Source: Massospora cicadina (taxonomy: Eukaryota; Entomophthoromycota; Entomophthoromycetes; Entomophthorales; Entomophthoraceae). From it: a stretch of 64,000 bases of DNA. Made by a program: the position numbers and the translations under genes. The notes under the pieces were generated by a model. The model did not search any database and was not told the DNA's origin. It worked only from the letters and a program-made list of their open reading frames with translations. Every line of letters starts with the position of its first letter. Position 1 is the stretch's first letter. Positions 1 to 10,577 of this stretch are shown one piece after another. The stretch spans positions 221,433 to 285,432 of the forward strand of contig JAKSZP010009234.1 of the NCBI GenBank assembly GCA_022478985.1. Direction: 5' to 3'.

Positions 1-1181
1 CCGCTCAGCATGGGCCTCCCAATCTGATTGGGTGATGGATTCCCAAGTTGCTTCCGCCGCGAAGGTCTCCATGTCCTCCTGGCGTTGTGATTGGGATAGT
101 GGTGGTAGCCTTGGCCGCTTCCTTGGCCACGGCCCTATGGGCCTGCTTGGCCTTCTTCCGCTCCTGTGGGGAGATGGGCTTTACCAATAGGTAGCAGCCT
201 TGTGCTCCCCATGGGAAATCCTCCTTGGTGCTTGCGGTTGGTTCATAGTGCGCCTCTCCGCTGGCCATGGCTGCCAAGGGGTGCTCTTGGAATGTGACGC
301 CCTCCTTGATGGGGCATGCATGCACCTTATGGCCGAATGCATCAAAGTGGGTGCAAATGGGGGGCGCGCTGTCCACGGTTAACTGTAATGGGTGAGTGGT
401 ATGTCCTGCAATGTCAATAAAGGTGGAGTGTGGGATCTGGGTTAGGTCCTTCAAGATTTCTCAGTTGGGGTCAGAACTGCAATGGCTTTGCTGGTGCACA
501 GGTGTGGCATCAGCATGAAGCGTTGCATTTTGAAATATTGTATTTCGCCATATATGGTGAGACCATCTTTCAGGTGTTGCTCCAAAATGTCACATTTTAC
601 CATAGTAGGCAAAAAGTCAAACGTGAGGAAAATTTGGTTTGATTTTGTACATCTGGTGCATTTGGTTTTGATGACCCGTTGCCCTTTGGGGAGGTCAACC
701 ACTATGAGCACCACTGCAGCCTCATCTGCTGCTATTTTGCTTTCAAAACCTAGGTCCAGCCAACTGCGTGACATGGAGTGAGGTGCAACGTACACCGCGG
801 TCAGGAAAATTTTGTGTACATCTTCACAAAATTTTCCCATAGGGCCGTTTTTTGGATGTCCATATACACACGGACTCTGAATTCCACTGACAAAAGTGGC
901 TGGGAATGTGGCGTGTTGATGTACTGGTTGCATCATGCTTGCCATGCGAGTATCTCCGGGGAAATTGTGACCGCCAGTTTTTTTAGATTTTTTTCTATTC
1001 TGCCAGATTCTCCGGGGCGTTTTTGAACGTTAGAGGCCGCGGGCCTTCCGCCTGCTCCTCTTGCCTTGCTTGCCCAACTGCTCCCAGACATGGGCGCAGA
1101 CTAATCCCCTCTATGAGATTATCAAACTAGATGTAGTCTTGCATTGAATAGGTTGCAAAAGTGTTTGCAATGAGAAAAGTT
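1..1181 (-). mobile_element. LINE1: 5' part of a LINE-A family non-LTR retrotransposon, cut by the left window edge
   Basis: Read on the minus strand, this segment matches the start of the plus-strand LINE at 19745 almost base for base: a 5' leader with CTTTTCT, then TTGCA and TTTGATAATCTCA motifs, then ORF1. The 5' terminus is about 1181. ORF2 would lie to the left, outside the window. The element appears complete at its 5' end, as are the other three LINE copies here. I did not find a target-site duplication because the 3' end is missing. Confidence 0.85.
5..1091 (-). pseudogene. LINE-A ORF1 protein (gag-like, CCHC zinc knuckle), broken
   Basis: ORF1 proteins of LINEs bind the element RNA in the cytoplasm and act as nucleic-acid chaperones. 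The start is placed at the ATG at 1091 because the N-terminal MSGSSWAS is shared with the copy at 19840 and resembles the one at 35904. A TGA at 933-935 and a frameshift near 945 break the frame. It continues in 451-945 (a domain with GWLDLGF-like and AADEAA motifs) and then in 5-454. The zinc knuckle should be CX2CX4HX4C; here the second Cys is Phe (CTHFDAFGHKVHAC), whereas the copy at 20580 keeps it. The C-terminus is basic and Lys/Ala-rich. Clearly homologous to the ORF1 copies at 19840, 26200-27690 and 35890; probably non-functional. Confidence 0.8.
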
Positions 1182-1572
1182 TATTATTCTTATAGTAATA
1201 TGATGAGGTATCTGCCTAAGGTTATTACATCTTGAAAGAAATTAGGAACATTATTCTATTTGAATATAAGTAAATCATATTTTAATTTTTTTTGTTTAAA
1301 AAAGTCCTATAATCTCTTTTTTGTTAAAAATAATATGGAGTTAATAAGCTTTTTAGAGCTCTAGTGTCTCTTGCTTAAATTACCTTTTTTGTCTATTTTA
1401 TTATTATATAATCCTTTTCTACAGATACTACATATAATTATTTAAGTCCATTATGCCTATATTTTTTATGATAAGATCACTCATAATCATTTCATTTTTT
1501 GCCTTTTATGGCATGAGGCCATTTTAGTAAATTAATTTCAGTATCCATACTTCAACTATTTTCTTGGAAAAG
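1182..1572. other. A+T-rich spacer
   Basis: Low-complexity A+T-rich sequence with T runs and no coding pattern, RNA or repeat that I can identify. It lies between the 5' end of LINE1 and the SINE at 1589. Confidence 0.6.
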
Positions 1573-1887
1573 AATACTATATCTAGAAGGGGAGGATACC
1601 CCAATGGTAGAGTATGAACTCACTACCACAGTCCCCAGGTTTAATCCAGGTAGATGAACTTTGGCTAGTGGGCAATTATGACTGTGTTGGAGTTGTGCAT
1701 CAATGCCCCAAACCAAGATAGCAAACAGCATAGGCGGTCAATAGAGTTCCTGGACTATCATACGCCACGTGTGGAGGTTTTCTTGGTTTTATTCTTCTTT
1801 CCCATTTCTTCAATTTCCTTAATTAATGCAGTATCATCCCCAGGTCAGCCCACCTCGAATAAAATTTCTAAAATACTGTATCTAGAA
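1573..1887 (+). mobile_element. SINE2: tRNA-derived SINE with LINE-type 3' tail and target-site duplication
   Basis: The body is 1589-1871 (283 bp). It is flanked by a 16-bp direct repeat with one mismatch, AATACTATATCTAGAA at 1573-1588 and AATACTGTATCTAGAA at 1872-1887. The head has pol III box-like motifs: A box TACCCCAATGGTAG at 1597-1610 and a degenerate B box GGTTTAATCC at 1638-1647. The middle is unlike that of the SINE at 15940. The 3' end at 1831-1864 (ATCCCCAGGTCAGCCCACC then TCGAATAAAA) matches the tails of the LINEs and of the other SINEs. A SINE has no protein and is copied by a partner LINE. The short reading frames inside it are not genes. Confidence 0.8.
1597..1647 (+). promoter_or_regulatory. 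Internal RNA polymerase III promoter (A and B boxes) of SINE2
   Basis: The A box-like sequence is at 1597-1610 and the B box-like sequence at 1638-1647, 41 bp apart start to start, a normal tRNA spacing. The B box deviates from GGTTCGANTCC (C to T and G to A changes), so the copy may be transcriptionally weak. Confidence 0.5.
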
Positions 1888-1931
1888 AAGCTATATATCT
1901 GACACCAGCCAACCACTTTAATACAACTACA

Positions 1932-3873
1932 TCCATGGTTTTAAGTTTATTTAACTGAGGTAAGCCAACCAGGGGACGGATATTACTGAACCAAAAATCA
2001 TAATAAAAAATAACAATACAAACAAAACACCCAAAGTGGATGGATCAATTGAATCATACCTAACAAAATATCCAACCAGGTGGGAAGCGAATACTGCTAT
2101 CCCTTCATGGTGGACATGGGGGGATTGGTGGGCTCGTCTTCAGCTGCATCCATCTCATCCCAGAGTAGGGTGCGTTTAAGGCAAATAGTAAGGGTGTGGG
2201 GGTATCAGCGGCATGGGATTCGATATCCTTGATGACTGGAACTTCCAAATTGTTGCCAGCCATCATTATAACAACGATGTATTTGGCCAAAGCATCTTCA
2301 GCTTTGAGGCGGGCATCTGGGAGTTTAACAAATGTGGAAATGTTGGTTTGGTTTATTTTTGCTTTTGGATTCCGTGCTACTGTTACCACGTTCTGGATGG
2401 CTTCAGTGACGTTTTTGTGTAAAGTTTTCATGTTGATCTTACTTTGTGCAGTAAGATTTTTGGGGATGATGGGAGACGGAATTCCTCCTGCGAGTGCAGC
2501 CACAGATTTGGTGGCAGCTTTTCAAAGTGGATGGCAATCTGCTGTGGCGGCTGCTTCTACTGCAATCTGGTGGTTGCTGTAGAACAGTTTGGCGTTAGGT
2601 TGTGGGAAATATTTCTGAGGCGGGAATTTTGCATCCCATTTTGCATTGAAGAGCCGCTCAACTTGCAGCATCAGTTCTTCAATGACTTTACCTAATTCGT
2701 TAAATTCATCCAATAATTCCCATGGATTTTGGTTGAATTGGATTGGGGAATCAGCATATGGTTGAGGTTTGTTTGATTCATTTGTGGACACATGGGATCA
2801 AACTGGGATCCAATCCAATGTTTATTTTGATGAATTATTTATGGCATTGGGGAAATGTGGATGCTGATTGGTGGCTGTAGGTGCAGCTGCAGCATCAGGC
2901 ATTGGATGAGGGGGAGGTAGGATTGTACTCCATGTCAGAGTTGGTGCAGGGTGGGCGGCAGATTGGTGGGCATCGGGTAAACTTTTGGCATTGGTGGAAG
3001 TTTCTGAGTATGGGCATTTGTGTTTTGAGTGGTCTAACTCAAAACAGGATGGACGATTTGTCCATCCGCCCTCAACGCGGGCCCAGAACGGATGGTCGGG
3101 GGCAGATGGGATGGTGGCATGAGGGGGAATTGCCAAAGGAATCTTTGTAAGTTCAGAGCTGATTGTGGCATATGCCCGAGGCCCAGCAAGGTGTGTGGCT
3201 CCATTTGGGACCACAAATTTTAAGTTGGGGTTGGCACCATAGGCTGCCAAACCTTCCATCAGCTCCTGGTGGAGCACTTTGGGGGGAGGTGGGTGGGCAA
3301 ACCAGCGAACTGAACCACCAAGGTGGTGTCCATTGGGAGCTGGGTCTGAGTTGTTGGAAGGGAAATATTATTGAATATTAGTGGCACCGTTGCTGCAGTG
3401 GCTGCATCAGCTTCACAGGGGAAGCTAAGATCAAAGTACCCCTTATAGGGGCGGAAGTCAATTAAACAGGCTGGTGTCATCACCGCCTGAGCCATGTTGA
3501 TAATGGCTTGGTCGTCATAGGGGAAGAATTTCCCTTATTTGACCCTAAGGCCAAAATGCATGTTGCTCCGGGGAGCACCAGGGGGCAGTGGGGCACCGCT
3601 TGGGTTCAGGTGAGATGGGTATCAAGATCCTTGGGAGGAACGAATTGCCCTAAGGTTTTGGAATGACTGGGCGAGCCAGTCTGAGCGCGTTTTCCTGTCA
3701 GACGGAAAATGGAGGGGGAGTTTCGCCACTGCCCCATGCTGGGACAGTCAGTGGGGGATCCAACGACATTGGAGCAAGATTTAGGTGTGCAATTAAGTGT
3801 TTGCTTTTAATCTACCAAATTAATTTGCTTGGAAAGTTATGCTGAGCAGAGAGAGACTCCATGGCTTTAAGTT
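1932..3873 (-). mobile_element. Element A: ORF1-only half-LINE with LINE-type 3' tail and target-site duplication
   Basis: The body is 1948-3857 on the minus strand (about 1.9 kb). It is bounded by a 16-bp direct repeat with one mismatch, TCCATGGTTTTAAGTT at 1932-1947 and TCCATGGCTTTAAGTT at 3858-3873. It encodes only a LINE ORF1-like protein: no endonuclease or RT is present. Its 3' end (minus strand, 1990 to 1948) reads ATATCCGTCCCCTGGTTGGC then TTACCTCAGTTAAATA, the same tail as the LINEs and SINEs. Such elements, known in mammals as half-LINEs (HAL1), keep ORF1 and borrow the RT of a full LINE. That it moved by target-primed reverse transcription is inferred from the duplication and tail. 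Confidence 0.8.
2105..3769 (-). pseudogene. ORF1-like protein of element A, with zinc knuckle and coiled coil, broken
   Basis: Start at the ATG at 3769 (MSLDPPLTVPAWGSGE), conserved with element B at 7019 (MSFTPP and WGSEE). Reading on the minus strand there are frameshifts near 3690 and 3270 and stops between 2820 and 2790 and near 2510. In order: an N-terminal domain with GYFDLSF and ADAATAA, matching GWLDLGF and AADEAA of LINE ORF1; the segment HPFWARV, matching HPFWVTV of the LINE at 20540; a zinc knuckle RPSCFELDHSKHKC, where the first Cys is Arg; a Pro-rich linker; and a likely coiled coil with ELGKVIEELMLQVERLF at about 2640-2690. No RT, endonuclease or RNase H follows. It is a diverged relative of ORF1, not a deleted recent copy of LINE-A. 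Confidence 0.7.
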
Positions 3874-3937
3874 ATCAAGTACCTTTTGCTAGGTCTATGC
3901 TTCCTTTAAGGCTGATTAATTTAAAACTCCATTTATA

Positions 3938-4650
3938 TGTTTAGCTTACAGATGTAAGCTGACCAGCAAACGGATATCACCAAAAAGAAAGGTAGTAAAT
4001 AAAGATGTGCTGAAATGCTCAAACAAGCAAGATGGCACTTAAACCTAGATAAAACAAAGTTAACAAGGATGGCAATGATTAAATGCTAAAGGAGCATGGT
4101 GGAATGTGATGGGGGATCAGAGGGCACTTCTTTGGCTTCATTGAAATGAAGCAAAGTCCAGGACCAGGTGGAAAGCAAGGAGGTGGGGTCATCCGCTGAA
4201 TGAGGTTCAATATCACCCAAGGGGGGCCAGGTAAGACACCATGCGTTGCAACAAAGGCGCCAAAATAGATTGCAAGACCTTGCTCCACCTGAAGATGTGC
4301 TTTGGTAAGCTTAATGAAGATGGCAATGTTGGTGCAGGTGATCTCAACTTTGGGGTTTTTTGCCACTACCACATCATTCAAGATTGAGTCATTATAAGTC
4401 CAAAGGAGCGCCCCCTGCTCTTGGACCAGGAAATTTCCTATTTTCCACCAAGAAGGGTCTGAAGAGGGCGGCCGTCCCCTCGTCACACAGGGCAATCTCG
4501 CCCATGTGGTAGACGAGCAGTGGGTTACCTCTCACCCCCTGAAGGCCCCTCCGCCCATTCACGTTCTGAGACTATCAAATTGATGCAGCGTATGAATGTT
4601 TTTTGCACTAAAGTCGCAACAGATAGGGACTGACGTAGGAAGAATAAAGT
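3938..4650 (-). mobile_element. Element C: short deletion derivative with LINE-like 5' leader and 3' tail
   Basis: The 3' tail (minus strand, 3980 to 3938) reads GATATCCGTTTGCTGGTCAG and then CTTACAT, matching the tail of element A. At 4560-4640 the minus strand resembles the LINE 5' leader (TTGCGACTTTAGTGCAA, then TTTGATAGTCTCAGA). Between them are the C-terminal part of the element A protein (4079-4420) and a segment at 4440-4560 also found at 30277-30400. Boundaries are approximate and I found no target-site duplication. Confidence 0.5.
4079..4560 (-). pseudogene. Fragment of the element A-type ORF1 C-terminus fused to an unknown segment
   Basis: The C-terminal half contains NPKVEITCTNIAIFIKL and GLAIYFGAFVATHGVLP, aligning with NPKAKINQTNISTFVKL and ALAKYIVVIMMAGNN of element A at 2105-2503. 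The upstream half (4440-4560, minus strand) can be read as VYHMGEIALCDEG, matching a segment near 30340 that reads IYHMS, stop, IAQGDEG. I do not recognise that upstream part. Too short to be a working ORF1. Confidence 0.5.
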
Positions 4651-5159
4651 GAGTCCCTTCCAAATGCCAGGTGCAAGTTCTGCTGAATTAACGAAGGAAA
4701 ACAAACCATCCCTTTTTGGAGAGGCCCAGTTCCGTTAAATTTTAAAAAATTGCAAAAGAACAAGGAAACCAGGGGCATTTGGACTGGATGTCATGAATCT
4801 GTTTCCAACCAATTAATAATCCCTATGAGGAATTGCCCTGGGAGGTCCCAACCACCAGTCAAGTGAGACGCCACCACTTGGGCAGGCACAATCATGTTAA
4901 AATTTTGATTTAGATTCCAGAGGCTGAATTGACATCAACTCAGTCTTCTGCTGACATAGCCACATTAGTTTAAATAATTAACATTTAATTTCCGTCATTC
5001 TCAGTTAGAAAATTGAGGCCATATGCCCACGCACATCATCTTATTCAATAAGTGACCGAGTATCTAAGCAATCATCCCTGACAAATATAATTGTCAGTCA
5101 ATTTCTTTATCTTATTTTACATTAAAAATCCCTCACAGAATAAATTGCTTGCTAGAAAT
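4651..5159. other. Unassigned spacer
   Basis: Mixed-composition sequence with no open frame of note and no match that I can see to the other repeats of this window. It may contain degraded remains of elements B or C. Confidence 0.4.
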
Positions 5160-7110
5160 TTTTCCCTTGGTATCCGCCGCAAAACCCAGCCTCAAAAACT
5201 TTGGGTTGTGCAATGACTTGGCACTTGTGGCCATTGTAATGACATTGTTGCCTGCCATCATTGACTGATCATATTGAACTTGGAACATCCTTATACACTA
5301 CTACTTTTGGCTGAAGCTCGTTGGCACATGATTTATCACTTTTGTTAGAGGCTTTACCTCCCCACAGGCGAGATTACACAATTTTGCCGCCCGCCCATGC
5401 GCCAACAACCCTGTGGGGGGCCCAAACCTGTAATTGTAGCGCAAGAGTTTCCTGCACCCAAATCAACTGGCTCAATAGTAGCAAAAACCTGGATTTCTGA
5501 CAGTTGCTTCTTACAATCATCTTGAGTTAACGTTCTTGGTTCACCCACCTTTTGACCCACTTTCAAGCCATTCTAGCAGCAGTGTCTTTGGCATTATGGC
5601 TTGCCTTTAGGTTGCTCATACACTCTGATTGTCAGGAGAGCCTAAATCTCATTTGCCGCTTTCAAGACAGTCATGGTCATTTTTATGGCAATTTAGTAGT
5701 CTCACTTACCTGTATCGATAAGGGCATATGGGGCAATGGAAGGGACACCATCAGCCATTGTTGCCAAAGATTTAGCTATAACTTTGTGGAGAGGATGGCA
5801 TTCAGGGGAAGCAGCCACTTAAACATAAAGCTGATGGTTGATTCAGAATGGTGCAGCATTTGTTTGTTGAGATAAGATACTGAGGGGGAATTTATTGTCA
5901 ATCAGTTTACAAAAACTGTTCATGGGTGAATGTGGATGATTCAATGGGATTTCCAATTATGAAACCTCATCAAATAAGGCACAGGGATACTAATTGAATT
6001 TAATGGAGCATCATAATAAGGTTGGGGTTGGCTGATGAATAGGAGGAAGCTTGGGATCAAACTGAAGCCCAAACCGCCTTCATATTGGGTGGGTTGGGTG
6101 TGGGTCTGGGTTGAGGATAAGCCTAATTGGCTTCTGTGAGAGCTGCTGAAGCAACAGGTTTGGGGGAGGTGAGGGATCGTTGTACCCCATACCAAAAAAG
6201 TCCAGAGTTGGAGGTGGATTAGACTTTAACAGATGCGGTCTTTAGCTGGCAGAAGCGGCAAGGTGGACATTTACATTTCTCATGACTCTCCTCAAAACAG
6301 GAAGAACAAATTATCCACCCGCCCTTTATATAGGCTTAAAACGGATGTTCAGTAGTGGAATGGAGAATAAAACTTGGGGGAATAAACTAGGAGAAATATA
6401 TATATAAAGGGTGGATTGTGGAAAATGCCCAAGGCCTTGAAAAATGGGTTCCCTTTGGGACCACAAAATGAAGGATGAGGTCAGAGCCATAGTTGGCCAA
6501 AACAACTTCTAGCTCCTGATGGAACACATCAAGGTGAAGGTGGGTGGGAAGTTAAGCAAACTGAGCTGCCATATTTATGTCCGCTGGGAGCCAGGTACAA
6601 GTTGTTTCAAGAGGAGAATCCTGTAATACCAGGGACACAGTTTCTGCAGTTGAAGCGTCAACTTCACAACTAGAGCCAATGTATAAATACTTCTTTTAGG
6701 GGCAGAAGTTAATGAAGCTAATGATTTCCATCACCTTTTGGACTAATTTGATGACTGCTTTATCAGCGTATGGAAAGCACTCCCATAACTGATCTGAAAG
6801 CCAAATTGCATGCTGCTACAGGTGGATCACAAGGTGGCTTTGAGGCGCAGCATGAGAATGTGCTAGGTGATCAAGGTCCTTGGGCAGTATGAATTAACCA
6901 AAGAAAATAGTTGAACTGGACAACCCAGTCTGAGCACTTTTTCCTTCTGGACAGAAGATACCAAGGGTATTTTCTTCGCTGCCCCATCCTGAAGCAGCTT
7001 GCGGAGGAGTGAAGGACATTGGGGTTGGAGTGGCTGGCAGAGTTTTGGAGTTGTAAATTTTACTTATCTCAATTGTAAAATTACTTGGAAATTGTTAACA
7101 AGCGGAAAGC
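5160..7110 (-). mobile_element. Element B: second ORF1-only half-LINE, no clear 3' tail
   Basis: It is homologous to element A along its length on the minus strand, from a similar 5' leader (TTTCCAAG near 7095, against TTTCCAAG near 3830) through the start ATG at 7019 to the C-terminal region near 5230. The shared LINE-type tail is not visible at the left end, so B may be 3'-truncated. The left boundary is uncertain by a few hundred bases and no duplication was found. Confidence 0.55.
5230..7019 (-). pseudogene. ORF1-like protein of element B, with complete CCHC knuckle
   Basis: The start ATG at 7019 gives MSFTPPQAASGWGSEE, like element A. Several stops and frameshifts break the frame. Near 6270-6320 the minus strand encodes CSSCFEESHEKCKC, a full CX2CX4HX4C knuckle, unlike element A, where the first Cys is lost. 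Upstream are the ANYGSDPHPSFCGPKG segment (element A: AYGANPNLKFVVPNG) and an INFCP-like segment ending CEVDAST. No RT or endonuclease sequence follows. Two diverged copies with the same architecture argue that ORF1-only is the family's normal form rather than chance deletion. Confidence 0.6.
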
Positions 7111-7671
7111 TCTTTACTAAAAAATAAGGTATTTTATAAGTTAGCACTAGAAATTTATTTCACTTTTATTTCCTTATCTCATTCATATTCCTAAATTATA
7201 ATAGAACTATATTTTTTTCAAGGTTACTTAATTTAAAAATTATGAGGCTAGATTTTTAAACTTCATAAATTTGATTTTTATGAAAAAAGATTACATTTTT
7301 CTAAAAGCCTAGATTGAGCTATTTCAGGGTATATATCTCATAGACCTATATAGGTAATAATTATGGAGTTTCTCAAGTACTACTTATACCAGGTTCTAGC
7401 ACTTGTAAATTACATAAAGTCTTTTTATAATAAAATACTTAATTTCTGCTGATGTTCAACCAACTATACTTACCACCATTTCTCCAAGCGTTATCTTGTA
7501 AATGGCTCACTTTAGCATGCTCTCTAAAACTATCTGCAACAAAGAAATTATAATTAAATGTCTATGGATATAATCATCATACAACATTTACTAATTATAC
7601 CAGACACTTTCCTATTCTATTCTTTTTACTATTTTAAAAATTAATGTATATAAGAACTCTAACTTGGTTTC
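7111..7671. other. A+T-rich spacer, insertion target of G1
   Basis: A+T-rich non-coding sequence. The last bases before G1 are GTTTC at 7667-7671, and ATTTC follows the other LTR at 14498-14502; this is probably the 5-bp target duplication with one change. Confidence 0.6.
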
Positions 7672-8565
7672 TGTCATGGTTAGATGACTTTATAGTAGTA
7701 ACAGATGCTAAAGACAAGGCTGGGCGACAGGAGGCCCAGAAGGTGAAACTTCAGGCTCTTCCTGACCTGAAACACAGCTTAGATCACGCTGGGTGTAAGC
7801 CAAGCATGCCCAGGTTGATTCTTAATGGGGTGCAAAACGCCCAGCCTCTGATCTCGGCCCAGGCACTAAAACGAATGATTTATGTTATGAACAAAGATGG
7901 TTTGATTTGGTTGATTGGAGAGCAAGGGTTCAAGTCCCTCTCAAGTTATGAAATTTTAGGCTCAGGTAAAATATGGCTTCAATTGATTACTCAAGTGAAG
8001 GCACTTTCGGTGTATTTTACTAAAACGGACAGAAGCATCTGTTTATTGGAGCGTCAAGGCTTGGGTGCACTTCCACAGAACCTGAATTTCCCTGGCCCAC
8101 TTTAAATATGTTTTTGCGACCAACATTCCTTGTTGGTTGACTTTTCTTAAATAAAAATACCCGTTTTTTACATTTTTACTTATGGTTCCTTGGGCTAACT
8201 TGGTGGCGGACCTCTTCAGGGAGGTCTCCAACTATGTGGGCCACTACCTTCTATTGCAATTTACCAAAATACCAGGTGCTCCCTTGGGCCGCCCAGGTCC
8301 CCTCCAGATTGAGGCACCCAAGGCCCCTGACGCCAAGTTACATTTGATTATGGACTCCCCTTTGGGGTCCACTCAAGCTGTGATATTCCTGTCTTACCTG
8401 GTACTTTATGTTGCGCTTTACACCCTTGCCTGGGGTGCCTTTGGCACAGGCACCATTTGAGGTGCCTTCCTTCCCATTATTCTAATGGCTAGTTCCCTAG
8501 CAATATGGGTTTGCATCCCACATCACCTTTCTGGTAACGAGAGAGTTACAGACACTCTCTTTACA
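7672..8565 (+). repeat. 5' LTR of G1
   Basis: Starts TGTCATGGTTAGATGAC and ends CAGACACTCTCTTTACA; the same length as the 3' LTR. The sequence TTAGTCAACCAACC immediately follows and is not an obvious tRNA-complementary primer site, so the priming mechanism is unclear. Short frames within the LTR are repeated in both copies and are not genes. Confidence 0.93.
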
Positions 8566-9535
8566 TTAGTCAACCAACCTTTTTATTATATGTGCATAAG
8601 AATTATCCGTGTGGGACTTTCATTATTAGTAAATTGGGTGCGCTGGCCATTTGTCACTGCCACGATGGTGCTCACCACAGTTTTCTCATTTGGTTTTGTA
8701 TTGGTGCATCTCGGCGTTATCCTTGCAACTACCAATTGGGAAGTGCTCATCCTTCCTGCTCGTACCTGGTGGTCTCAGACTTTTTGCAATCCTAATATCA
8801 TGATTCCCCACCTTTCTCCCAAGATTTAATCAGAAATTCATCAGGCCTTAGCTTCCTTGGAGCCAAAACCCTCATTAGGAAAAAACAATTTGTCTAGTTC
8901 ACATCCACTTTTTTGAGTAGTGGATCTATTGTCCCAGTTGTCTCCTGAGGCGGGTGACTAGGTTTTGTGGTACTCCGCACACAGCCGCTCTTGTGGCAAG
9001 TAATAGAGGGTTTGGAACAGTTCTTGGAGCAGAATTGACCTGATGAAGCATCCCTTCATTCCTTCTTCGAGTTTTTTTCTCTGCATCAAGTGGGTCGTCT
9101 GATGAAAGTATACTTGAGTGAATTCTGAGAAAAATTACAGGCTTTGCCATTAACTGACGAAGTTAAAATGTCATTTCTCCCTTTGACCTTGGACATATCA
9201 ATGCGAAACTCCCCAATTTGGCAGTCACCTCCTTTTAAATTTGAACAGCTTGTTGAAACCCTTTGGGGTAGTTTCTCCACCCCAACCCAGAAGGGGCCAG
9301 GTAATTTGGCTGTCATCAGATCAAATCATATAAATATGGAAGCCAAAAAGTCACGCGCTTCTGGAAATGAGGGAATCTTATTCTTTGAATCCTTCTACTT
9401 CTTCCAAATTTGGAACTGTACAGGGGTCTATCCCTGAGAATGAAGTAAAGGTTTCAGATGATTCCGCTGCGATGATGTCACCCATGATTGTCCCTATTTA
9501 TAGCGCGTCCTCAACTAGTGATTTTTTCTTGAAAC
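8566..9535 (+). other. 5' internal region of G1 without recognisable gag
   Basis: The gag gene is expected here. I see only short frames, including a hydrophobic one at 8485-8829, and no CCHC knuckle or gag homology. Gag is either too decayed or deleted, or has a form that I do not recognise. Confidence 0.5.
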
Positions 9536-10545
9536 GTGAGATGCTTCCCACTGATTTCCTCCCCATCTTGGAAATTGAGAACATTGGAGGGTCCAAACCC
9601 AAATTTAGCAAAAAAGGATTCCGTTATCATTTTCTCTCCCCAACATGTTTCTGAGGTGCATGCTGAGGCATCAACTCTAGGCTTGGAAGTGTTGGCCTTG
9701 GATAGCGATGCACACCGAACCCTTGGAGTGAGTGTGGGTTCGTTAGAACTGAAAAACGCGTTTTATAATGCAAACAATTTATCCCAAAACGAATTGTTTA
9801 TTTGCTCATATGGTCTGGAGGAGGACTCTATTTCAGTCTATCAGATTACTCCTGAGAACCCTCATTTGACCCCTACCATGATTAGGGGTTCTCAGAAAGT
9901 GGAAAAGGAACTTCGTCACAAATATAAAGATGTATATGCACCTGCAGAAGGTGTGGTAGGATATGTAGCCTCAGTAGTAAGAGTGGCCCACTATCCTTGC
10001 CCTTCTATGATTCCAAAACATACCCTGATGGCTTTTTCAAGCCAGAGGAAGAATTTTCTGGTGAGTTGATGGCGTTTTCTGCGTTGAATAAATCCCATTC
10101 TGGATATTTCTTGTTGACTGCTACCCTTACATCCTCTTATGGAAAGTTCAGCACAACTATTTTGGTGGATACTGGTGCCTCAAATAATTTTATTGACCAA
10201 AACCTTGCTGACTACCTTGAGTTGAGTTACTCACCAGGTGGTATGGTTAGAGGTGGGGCTTCTCAAGGTATCCCCACACTAAACATCATGGAGTCAGTCA
10301 ATTTCCAGGTAGGTTCTAATCTATTGTTTGACCAGTTTCAAGCTATCAGAAACCTCTTGTTTCCCATCATTTTGGGTGTTGAGTGGTGGTGGAAGTTTGA
10401 CGTCAGAACGAATTTGAAAGAAAACACTTTATCCTTGTCTTTGACAAATGGTCACCAGTTGATTGTTTCTCTGTCTGAGGAGAACGCCCAAGGCAAATTA
10501 CCCATTGGCCCAATGTTCCCAGTCCATATCTTGCCCCTTTGCTGA
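9536..10545 (+). pseudogene. G1 pol N-terminus: aspartic protease region
   Basis: Two overlapping frames (9536-10069 and 9997-10545) are joined by a frameshift. The second carries ILVDTGASNNFI at 10159-10194, with the catalytic Asp codon at 10168: the retropepsin DTGA/DSGA motif. Downstream, FPIILGVEWWWKFDV matches the protease region that follows the flap in gypsy elements (usually LGxxWL). It would release Gag and Pol products by cleavage. The end at 10545 is a premature stop before the RT. Confidence 0.8.
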
Positions 10546-10577
10546 AGCCCACCGTGGGACTTTCCTAACCTTCTTGT

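Noticed and set aside
7915..7935. B box-like GGTTCAAGTCC inside the G1 LTR (also at 13856)
   Set aside because: No tRNA-like stems and no convincing A box at the right distance; it lies inside an ordinary LTR.
7644..8105. A duplicated 153-residue gene (second copy at 13576-14037)
   Set aside because: Both copies are the same part of the two LTRs of G1 and differ by frameshifts.
8485..8829. Membrane protein gene suggested by a hydrophobic 114-residue frame
   Set aside because: It starts inside the G1 LTR and crosses into the interior; it has no conserved motif and is a chance frame.
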